A stretch of DNA of 64,000 bases, from the NCBI GenBank assembly GCA_903862655.1, contig CAIOZA010000015.1, positions 1 to 64,000 on the forward strand. Direction: 5' to 3'. How positions within the stretch are numbered: the stretch's first letter is position 1; the number at the start of each line of letters is the position of its first letter. Under the pieces are notes generated by a model. That model was not told the DNA's origin, searched no databases, and saw only the letters and a program-made list of their open reading frames with translations. The translations under genes and the position numbers were made by a program. This stretch comes from an uncultured Ignavibacteria bacterium. Lineage in GTDB: Bacteria > Bacteroidota > Ignavibacteria > Kapaibacteriales > UBA2268. Shown here one piece after another: positions 57,971 through 64,000 of the stretch.

Positions 57971-59125
57971 ATGAAGTCTTACCAACTTGCAACGTTCCTG
58001 ACAATTGTTCTGACAATTTACTCCGCTGTTAATTATTATATTTTTATTCGCGGATGGCAGGCTCTACCGGGCAATAATCTTATTAAATCTATATATTCTA
58101 TAGTTTTTGCCGGCTTATTTTTGTCATATATTCTCAGCAGAGTGATAGAAAGATTCGGTTTAACAGAATTGTCCATAGCACTGAATTGGATTGGCTCTTT
58201 CTGGCTTGCGGCTATGCTCTACTTTATTCTTTTCCTCGTTTTAGCCGATCTGTTGAGGGTAATCAATCATTTCTTCCATTATTTCCCGTCGTTCATAACT
58301 TCCGATTGGCAAAAAACGAAGCTTATTTATCTTTGCGTTGCATTTTTCTCGACATTGATAATCATTGTGGCTGGATTCATTAATGATATGAACCCGCGTC
58401 TTAAAACGCTCGATATATCGATCGACAAGCCCTCTAAAGTAAAGAAGCTGAAAATAGTAATGGCTTCGGATATTCACATAGGAGCGATAATAAGTAATGG
58501 AAGAGTAAAAAGACTTGTTGACGAAATAAATGCACAGAATCCCGATCTTGTTCTCTTCCCGGGTGATATTCTGGATGAAGATGTGTCCCTGGTTCGCAAA
58601 CGTATGTCTGGAGAGCCGATGAAAAAGATTATCTCACAACTCGGAGTTTATGCTGTCCCTGGAAATCATGAATATATTGGCGGTTTCGATAGCGCATCGA
58701 ATTACATTGAATCGCTAGGAATAAAAATTTTAAGAGATAAATATCTACTGATTGGCGAATCATTCTACCTCGTGGGACGTGACGATAGAAGCAGGAATCA
58801 GTTTTCAGGTGGCAAGAGGTCAGAGCTGAGCGCTCTACTCTCAGGGGTGGATAAGAAAATGCCGATAATCATGATGGATCATCAGCCTTTCGCACTGCAG
58901 GAAGCCGTAAATGCGGGAATTGATCTCCAACTTTCTGGTCACACGCATAACGGACAGATGTGGCCATTTAACTACATCGCAGAGAAAATCTATGAAGTCA
59001 GCTGGGGATACAAGAAAAAAGGAAATACACAATTCTATGTTTCATCGGGTTATGGCTCGTGGGGACCGCCAGTGAGGACAGGGAATTATCCGGAACTGGT
59101 AGTATTGAATGTGAATTTCAGATGA
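57971..59125 (+). CDS. Membrane-anchored calcineurin-like metallophosphoesterase
   Basis: 384 residues. Four hydrophobic helices in the first 145 residues (ATFLTIVLTIYSAVNYYIFI, IYSIVFAGLFLSYILSR, FWLAAMLYFILFLVLADLL, LIYLCVAFFSTLIIIVAGFI), then a complete phosphoesterase domain: MASDIHIG near 165-172, LVLFPGDILDED near 193-204, VPGNHEY near 225-231, DHQPFALQEA near 303-312 and GHTHNGQMWPF near 322-332. All metal ligands of the YaeI/YkuE-like group are present. Substrate unknown; related proteins act on UDP-diacylglucosamine or cell-wall phosphodiesters, so an envelope role is inferred. Confidence 0.9.
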   Translation: MKSYQLATFLTIVLTIYSAVNYYIFIRGWQALPGNNLIKSIYSIVFAGLFLSYILSRVIERFGLTELSIALNWIGSFWLAAMLYFILFLVLADLLRVINHFFHYFPSFITSDWQKTKLIYLCVAFFSTLIIIVAGFINDMNPRLKTLDISIDKPSKVKKLKIVMASDIHIGAIISNGRVKRLVDEINAQNPDLVLFPGDILDEDVSLVRKRMSGEPMKKIISQLGVYAVPGNHEYIGGFDSASNYIESLGIKILRDKYLLIGESFYLVGRDDRSRNQFSGGKRSELSALLSGVDKKMPIIMMDHQPFALQEAVNAGIDLQLSGHTHNGQMWPFNYIAEKIYEVSWGYKKKGNTQFYVSSGYGSWGPPVRTGNYPELVVLNVNFR

Positions 59126-59428
59126 GGATTATTATAAGCTCAGACTAGTTATATATATAATGGCAATTTAATACTTAATAAAGTAGAATTCTTGTATTCG
59201 AAGGTAGCATCCTAAAAATGAATCTTTTTTTGATGCAAATTTTAGAAAGTAATACAGTATACTTCATTTAGGACAGAAAATATTCTTAAAGAAAATTCTA
59301 AATTCTCCGATTACTACTATTTTATAAATAAAGATCAGTATAATATTAATTTAATACACAGATATCGATTAAAATACAGAAATCTCCCATTCCGAAGGAA
59401 ACTATTTCTTTCTTTCGGTACTATTTTA
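59126..59428 (+). other. Gene-free stretch with a possible N-terminal extension of the next kinase
   Basis: 303 AT-rich bases. From 59246 to 59428 the frame of the histidine kinase stays open without an ATG, and its last part translates as RYRLKYRNLPFRRKLFLSFG, a basic segment running into the first membrane helix. No other feature seen. Confidence 0.45.
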
Positions 59429-60883
59429 TTGCTTTGCTCACTTCTAATAGCCTTATCAATTATTAATCGTTTTGAATCATATTCGATAAAGAAACTTTAC
59501 GAAAAAGCCAATTCTATCGGGATGATTACTGCCTACCATCTCGGGATTGCAATACATAGCAATAACAGAGAAAGAATAGATGAAGAGATCAGAATTTCGA
59601 AAATGAACCCTGATGTGGAGTATCTTATTGTAACCGACACCCAAAATATGATGATAGCAGAAGCTAATCCCGATAAAGCCATCATTTTAAATTTTAAAAT
59701 GAATCCCACTCAACACTTGCCTCTATCTGTTGAGGGGTCTGCTGTCCGTTTGTATATGCCTATCAAATACGACAATCTAACAGTTGGGCATCTTTATTTA
59801 GCTTTATCTGCTTCAGAATTCATGGATAGTCTCCATACTCTAAAAATTTCTACTTATCTGATAGGGATTATATTTGTTGCTTTCTTCTTATTGGTTATTA
59901 AGTTGTTAAGTAATTATATAACAAGACCAATCAAGGAGTTCATCAAAGTTATTGATCACATATCAATTGGAAATCTCAACGAAAGAATTGAATTCTCTGC
60001 GACAGACGAATTTGGAAAGCTAAGTCAGGCATTCAATGATATGCTCGAACGACTTGAATTGGTACAGGAAGATCTCCATAATGAAATCGACGTAAGACGC
60101 ATTACTGAAGATCAGCTGCGTGACGCTCAAGAGGAGATGGCTCAGGCACTTCTCTATGAAAAAGATCTGAACCTGATGAAATCTAATTTCGTTACAACTG
60201 TTTCACATGAGTACAGGACTCCATTGACTGTTATTATGTCCTCTACATACCTCCTTCAAAAATTTCATGAGAGGGGCATGGCTGAGGGTTTCGACAAGCA
60301 ACTTCAACAGATTCAAACAGCTGTCAACAGCATGATTAAACTTTTGGATGACGTACTCGTAATCAATAGGAATGATCTTACGAGACATGCTGTGAGATTT
60401 TCAACTCTTGAAGTTATTGATTTCTGTAAAAATATTTCTCAAAGAGTCAAGGATTCAGATAAACATCATCATACTTTCGAATTTTTAGCAGAGCAGCCAA
60501 GCCTTTATTTCAAGACCGATCCAAACTTATTGTCCGGTATAGTTAACGGGCTTCTCTCGAATGCTGTCAAATACTCACCCCCTGATACTAATATAACAAT
60601 TGCTGTTATTGAAATCGGAAATTTCCTTGTGATTGAAATTAAAGATAAAGGTTTAGGAATTCCAGAGAAGGATCTGCCACACATTTATGAATCATTTTAT
60701 CGGGGTTCGAACATAATATCAGCCGAAGGTAATGGGCTAGGACTAACAATCATCAAAAGATATGTCGATTTACTTCAAGGTAAAATAGTTGTTGATTCAA
60801 AGGTCGGTGAAGGCACAACAATTTCAATTCACATCCCACGCGACAATAACTTTGCCGGTAGCGAACAGATACTGCCGTTTTAA
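59429..60883 (+). CDS. Membrane HAMP sensor histidine kinase
   Basis: 484 residues from a TTG at 59429, which falls inside the first membrane helix; the true start is probably upstream (see finding). Periplasmic sensor domain at about 20-140, helix 2 at about 147-168 (LIGIIFVAFFLLVIKLLSNY), HAMP at about 165-220 (RPIKEFIKVIDHISIGNLNE), linker coil, HisKA with His260 in FVTTVSHEYRTPLTVIM, HATPase_c with LLSNAVKYSPPDTNI, IKDKGLGIPEKDLPHIYESF and GNGLGLTIIKRY. No response regulator is adjacent. The catalytic part closely parallels the PAS kinase at 48.8 kb, suggesting that both belong to one expanded orphan-kinase family. Confidence 0.85.
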   Translation: MLCSLLIALSIINRFESYSIKKLYEKANSIGMITAYHLGIAIHSNNRERIDEEIRISKMNPDVEYLIVTDTQNMMIAEANPDKAIILNFKMNPTQHLPLSVEGSAVRLYMPIKYDNLTVGHLYLALSASEFMDSLHTLKISTYLIGIIFVAFFLLVIKLLSNYITRPIKEFIKVIDHISIGNLNERIEFSATDEFGKLSQAFNDMLERLELVQEDLHNEIDVRRITEDQLRDAQEEMAQALLYEKDLNLMKSNFVTTVSHEYRTPLTVIMSSTYLLQKFHERGMAEGFDKQLQQIQTAVNSMIKLLDDVLVINRNDLTRHAVRFSTLEVIDFCKNISQRVKDSDKHHHTFEFLAEQPSLYFKTDPNLLSGIVNGLLSNAVKYSPPDTNITIAVIEIGNFLVIEIKDKGLGIPEKDLPHIYESFYRGSNIISAEGNGLGLTIIKRYVDLLQGKIVVDSKVGEGTTISIHIPRDNNFAGSEQILPF

Positions 60884-60910
60884 ATAAAATACAAAGAGTT
60901 AAAAATATTC

Positions 60911-60970
60911 TGTAGACAAGTAAGGATGCTTGTCCTATTTGTGTTGGGTAGGCTAAACATCCTTGATTGA
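60911..60970. repeat. Dispersed intergenic repeat pair, copy 1
   Basis: 60 bases starting TGTAGACAAGTAAGGATGCT and ending CATCCTTGATTGA. About three bases in four match 61062-61122 in the same orientation. Contains the imperfect palindrome GACAAGTAAGGATGCTTGTC. Confidence 0.75.
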
Positions 60971-61061
60971 CCATTGTTTTCAATTAATCCCAATAGAATA
61001 AACGCAATTCCAAAACCGTATTCTAAATTCGATGGAATTAAGAATACTGAATATAATATTT

Positions 61062-61122
61062 TGCGGACAATCAGGGATGCATGTCCTACGGTGTATCGGG
61101 TAGGTCAATCATCCTTGATTGA
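61062..61122. repeat. Dispersed intergenic repeat pair, copy 2
   Basis: 61 bases starting TGCGGACAATCAGGGATGCA and ending CATCCTTGATTGA, 91 bases after copy 1. The palindromic core GGACAATCAGGGATGCATGT CC is kept. The stop of cysE lies nine bases further on. Confidence 0.75.
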
Positions 61123-61130
61123 GCATTCTA

Positions 61131-61982
61131 TTAAATATCTTCTAAGCTTGTAATCCATGAATTACCTTTAACAACAGAATCATCGGGAATCTTTATTCTG
61201 CCAAGAATCGTTGCATTAGCATAGATTACAACATTGTTGCCAATCTCGGGATGGCGTGGCAGTCCTTTGATTGGTTGTCCGTTCTCATCGAGCGGAAATT
61301 TTTTTGCACCCAGAGTAACTCCCTGGTAAAGCCTGACATTTTTGCCTATTATACAAGTTTCGCCTATAACTACACCTGTTCCATGGTCGATGAAGAATGA
61401 CTCTCCTATCGATGCTCCGGGGTGGATATCAATACCTGTGAGCGAATGTGCTATTTCGTTTATCATTCTCGGAATTATCGGAACATCAAGAAGCGATAGT
61501 TCGTGAGCAATCCTGTGATAAGTCAAAGCAATTATGCCGGGATAGCAGTAAAGAACCTCTTCGTAATTCTTAGCAGCCGGATCGCCGTTGAAAGCTGCTG
61601 CAATGTCGCTAATTATGAGCTTCTTTAGTTTAGGAATCTCATTCAAGAATCCATTACATATATCCTTCGATGTAGTTTCACATTCCCTGCACTTAGGCTC
61701 TCTTTCTAAGCAGCTGAAGCAGAATCCGCGCTTAATCTGCTCGGAAAGCAAGCGTTGGATTATATCAAGATTTGCACCGATGTAATATTGAATTGAATGA
61801 GGGTTTATCTCAGTATAACCCCAAAAACCCGGAAACAGAACTTTCTTGATACTTGTAATTATTTCATTAAGGATATTAATATCCGGCATTGGCTTGTCGC
61901 TTGCTGATCTCCTGTTCAGAAAAGGATGTTCCTCAGTTTGGCTTAGTTCTTCAACTAATCTGTCGAATTCATTTTTTAACAT
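61131..61982 (-). CDS. cysE: Serine O-acetyltransferase with a double CxxC insert
   Basis: 283 residues. Acetylates L-serine with acetyl-CoA, first step of cysteine synthesis. C-terminal left-handed beta-helix with hexapeptide repeats: GIDIHPGASIGESFFIDHGT near 191-210, GVVIGETCIIGKNVRLYQGV near 211-230 and RHPEIGNNVVIYANATILG near 249-267; the catalytic His lies in FIDHGTGVVIGE. It is EpsC/SAT-like with an N-terminal helical part. Unusual: residues 86-110 hold CFSC (88-91), CREC (98-101) and Cys109, a zinc-ribbon-like set not part of the well-known enzymes such as E. coli CysE. Eight bases downstream of cysK, so the two are co-transcribed. Confidence 0.92.
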   Translation of the reverse strand: MLKNEFDRLVEELSQTEEHPFLNRRSASDKPMPDINILNEIITSIKKVLFPGFWGYTEINPHSIQYYIGANLDIIQRLLSEQIKRGFCFSCLEREPKCRECETTSKDICNGFLNEIPKLKKLIISDIAAAFNGDPAAKNYEEVLYCYPGIIALTYHRIAHELSLLDVPIIPRMINEIAHSLTGIDIHPGASIGESFFIDHGTGVVIGETCIIGKNVRLYQGVTLGAKKFPLDENGQPIKGLPRHPEIGNNVVIYANATILGRIKIPDDSVVKGNSWITSLEDI

Positions 61983-61990
61983 TGTTAATC

Positions 61991-62923
61991 CTATACTTCA
62001 ATATCGGCAAATAAATCAGTGCTCAGGTATCTCTCTGCCGTATCGGGCAAAACACAAACGATTAGCTTGCCTGCGTTTTCGCTTCTGTTTGCTACTTGAA
62101 TTGCAGCATGAAGCACAGCACCGCATGATATTCCAATAAGCAGTCCTTCCTCGCAGATTGCTCTCTTTGCTGTCTGAATGGCTTCGACAGATGATACGGG
62201 GATAATCTCATCTATGATTCCTGTATTAAGAATATCAGGAACAAAACCTGCACCGATCCCCTGAATTTTATGCGGTGAATGTGTACCGCCAGCAAGTATC
62301 TGTGATTCAAATGGCTCGACTGCGATAGATTTAATGGATGGTTTCCTTGCTTTGAGAACTTCGGATACGCCGGTGATTGTGCCTCCTGTGCCAACACCGG
62401 CAATGAATATATCTATTTTCCCATCAGTATCATTCCAGATTTCTTCTGCCGTAGTTTTACGATGAATCTCAGGATTGGAAAGATTCTTGAACTGCTGAGG
62501 TATAAACGAACTATCGAACGTGGCTGCCAGCTCAATAGCCTTATTAATGGCTCCTGTCATACCTAGAGATGCCGGAGTCAGAACTATTTCTGCACCGAAG
62601 CGTCTGATAACTTTGCGACGTTCGATGCTCATACTCTCAGGCATGGTGCAGATAAGTCTGTAACCTTTTACTGCACAGGTGAAAGCCAAGCCAATGCCTG
62701 TGTTGCCGCTTGTTGGCTCGATAATGACGGTTCCCGGTTTGACCAGTCCCTGCGTTTCTGCATCGGAGACCATTGCCCATGCGATCCTGTCCTTGATTGA
62801 ACTGCATGGATTGAACATTTCCAGCTTTGCTACAAGTTCAGCCGGAGCTCCCTTTGTAAGTTTGTTGATTTTGACCAAAGGCGTGTTGCCGATAAGGTCT
62901 CCTATATTTTGATGAATGCGCAT
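61991..62923 (-). CDS. cysK: Cysteine synthase A (O-acetylserine sulfhydrylase)
   Basis: 310 residues from Met at 62923 ([20 protein letters not shown]), which has AGGAG six bases upstream and matches the family; the frame opens at 62992 but the extension overlaps a terminator hairpin. PLP enzyme making L-cysteine from O-acetylserine and sulfide. PLP lysine in [11 protein letters not shown] near 43, [13 protein letters not shown] near 70-82, [12 protein letters not shown] near 178-189, and a [11 protein letters not shown] loop near 223-233. The gene precedes cysE, so both cysteine enzymes are made together and may assemble into the cysteine synthase complex. Confidence 0.97.
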   Translation of the reverse strand: MRIHQNIGDLIGNTPLVKINKLTKGAPAELVAKLEMFNPCSSIKDRIAWAMVSDAETQGLVKPGTVIIEPTSGNTGIGLAFTCAVKGYRLICTMPESMSIERRKVIRRFGAEIVLTPASLGMTGAINKAIELAATFDSSFIPQQFKNLSNPEIHRKTTAEEIWNDTDGKIDIFIAGVGTGGTITGVSEVLKARKPSIKSIAVEPFESQILAGGTHSPHKIQGIGAGFVPDILNTGIIDEIIPVSSVEAIQTAKRAICEEGLLIGISCGAVLHAAIQVANRSENAGKLIVCVLPDTAERYLSTDLFADIEV

Positions 62924-63314
62924 AGCATCTCCTATTTTTAAATTAAATAACCGCTTTGAATAAAAGTAACAAAAAAAACGCACCTCTGACAAGTCAAAGG
63001 AGCGTAAAATGTATAAAGTCTAATTAAATGAAAGTTACAATTGTTCTTTATCTCAACCGGTTAATTTCTAAAACGATGCAAGTATATTCTTTATTGTTTT
63101 TATAAATAAATTGGTGTAAATTGTATTTTTTCGGCAAAACGGACAAATTAGTGAATAGCCGGAATAGAGCACCAAAAGGAACGCTACAGACTATTTTCAA
63201 AATCCGTGAGACGTTTTGCGTTTTTCTGTGTCATTATATAATAAGATGTGACAATTTTAGAAAAAGTTTTATGAATCCGAAAAAATATTTAAACAAAATA
63301 TATTGGATAGAATT
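62924..63314. other. Divergent regulatory region between cysK and the propeller gene
   Basis: 391 bases. It contains the cysK leader with its hairpin (62969-63006), a possible minus-strand -7 box TATACTTG at 63089-63082 (one base off TAnnTTTG), and the unlocated promoter of the plus-strand gene at 63315. A plus-strand frame at 63121-63318 begins with TTG, has no family resemblance and is not called. Confidence 0.4.
62969..63006 (-). promoter_or_regulatory. Terminator hairpin in the cysK leader, candidate attenuator
   Basis: On the minus strand, ACGCTCCTTTGAC pairs with GTCAGAGGTGCGT (one T-T mismatch, one G-T pair) around a CTTG-type loop, and is followed by eight T. No minus-strand gene lies upstream to be terminated, and cysK starts 46 bases further on. 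This is the design of transcription attenuation. No ATG-initiated ORF with Cys codons was found in the leader. Confidence 0.6.
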
Positions 63315-64000
63315 ATGAATAATCTTAAACTTGTATTGTTTGCATTAATGTTTATGCTATTTACCGTCGACTGTTTTTGCCAAATAGGATCTAAACCAAT
63401 TCCAAATGATCAACTTGGTGAAATTTATTCGTTTGCTTTTCGCAATGATGGTTATCTCTATGCCGGAGGAAGCACTATGCCAGGCTTTCTCGTTTCAAGT
63501 AACAAAGGAGATACCTGGAGCTTAGTTGATGAGGGAATTTACAACTCTATTATATATTATTATTTTACCCAAAAATTCTTATATGTAATTGATATTAATG
63601 GTAGTTTGCATCAGTTATCAAAAAATGGAGGATTAAAGCGAATAACACCCGAAAGTGATAATGACTACGTTACAGTTTTCTTAGCTGATTCAAATGCTGA
63701 TATATATTATGGCACCGATAATGGTTATTTGTATAAATCGATTGATAACGGTGCTACCTTTACTGAACTCTTTTATCAGGATAATACTAGTGGCATAGGA
63801 TGCTTTTTCATTTATAATAACGATATGTATTTAGGTGTCGGGGGTAAAGGAATTTTTAAATCAATAGATCAGGGTTCAACCTGGCAGGAATTCACTGACG
63901 GAGTAGATTCAAAGAATGCTGTTAAATTTGTAATCAATCCTAATGACACTAATCTGTATTTTATTGACAGATATTCGGGTTTATACAAGTTATCTGAAGA
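63315..64000 (+). CDS. Exported sialidase/BNR-like propeller protein, 3'-truncated by window end
   Basis: 228 codons visible, frame open at 64000. Signal peptide NNLKLVLFALMFMLFTVDCF with a Cys-Gln pair after it. Asp-box-like repeats recur: SSNKGDTWSLVDEG, KSIDNGATFTELF and KSIDQGSTWQEFTDG, spaced as in sialidase or Vps10-type beta-propellers common in this phylum. A C-terminal T9SS domain is likely but outside the window. ATG at 63315; a spurious TTG frame overlaps it by four bases. Confidence 0.75.
   Translation, partial: MNNLKLVLFALMFMLFTVDCFCQIGSKPIPNDQLGEIYSFAFRNDGYLYAGGSTMPGFLVSSNKGDTWSLVDEGIYNSIIYYYFTQKFLYVIDINGSLHQLSKNGGLKRITPESDNDYVTVFLADSNADIYYGTDNGYLYKSIDNGATFTELFYQDNTSGIGCFFIYNNDMYLGVGGKGIFKSIDQGSTWQEFTDGVDSKNAVKFVINPNDTNLYFIDRYSGLYKLSE

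Noticed and set aside
63121..63318. 65-codon plus-strand frame before the last gene
   Set aside because: TTG start, no family resemblance, overlaps the cysK leader region and the start of the better-supported gene at 63315.

Overview
The window is a visibly AT-rich bacterial chromosome segment with 42 protein genes at normal density, both strands used, and no rRNA, tRNA, CRISPR array or transposase that I can see. Four genes encode large secreted proteins with a C-terminal type IX secretion (T9SS) sorting domain, and there are several SPII lipoproteins and outer-membrane barrels. One promoter fits the Bacteroidota form (TTG, about 20 bases, TAnnTTTG). The window also carries hrcA and a perfect CIRCE operator before groESL, a pairing unusual in classical Bacteroidota. 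Together this suggests the Ignavibacteria/Kapabacteria side of the Bacteroidota-Chlorobiota group. That placement is inference; no marker gene fixes it.

Layout. 1-5.0 kb: tail of a permease, then a tight run of a membrane-fused GH2-like protein without its catalytic glutamates, purC and rodA. 5.1-8.6 kb: outer-membrane barrel, mlaE-type permease, purN, and a hemerythrin-PAS protein. 8.7-17.2 kb: secreted GH51 arabinofuranosidase, tyrosine phenol-lyase preceded by a possible leader peptide, C69 dipeptidase, and an eight-repeat FnIII T9SS protein. 17.4-30.1 kb: CIRCE-groES-groEL, CBS protein, chalcone-isomerase-like protein, lipoprotein, a giant beta-helix T9SS protein, tryptophanase and hrcA. 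30.2-34.1 kb: lipoprotein, tex, and a dense set of dispersed intergenic repeats. 34.1-40.5 kb: a minus-strand cluster of ECF sigma factor, anti-sigma-like protein fused to an outer-membrane barrel, lipoprotein, and a 1297-residue propeller/Ig-repeat T9SS protein. 41.6-43.3 kb: MraZ box, mraZ and rsmH, after which the usual division cluster is absent and repeats follow. 43.9-48.5 kb: accessory genes (secreted unknown, membrane AAA+ ATPase, propeller lipoprotein, FISUMP-domain protein). 48.7-64 kb: PAS histidine kinase, rqcH, yicC, GT39 glycosyltransferase, an unknown, rpmG, MarR regulator, tandem-rhodanese lipoprotein, membrane metallophosphoesterase, a second histidine kinase, cysE and cysK behind a possible attenuator, and the start of a secreted propeller protein.

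How it fits together. The genes suggest a heterotroph that secretes polysaccharide- and protein-handling proteins through T9SS, can split tyrosine and tryptophan to phenol and indole plus pyruvate and ammonia, and makes its own purines and cysteine. The most interesting signals are the 20-codon Tyr-containing ORF between promoter and start of the tyrosine phenol-lyase gene (a possible tyrosine counterpart of TnaC), the apparently envelope-spanning anti-sigma/barrel fusion, the terminator hairpin in the cysK leader, the double-CxxC segment in the serine acetyltransferase, and the catalytically dead GH2-membrane fusion in a row with rodA.
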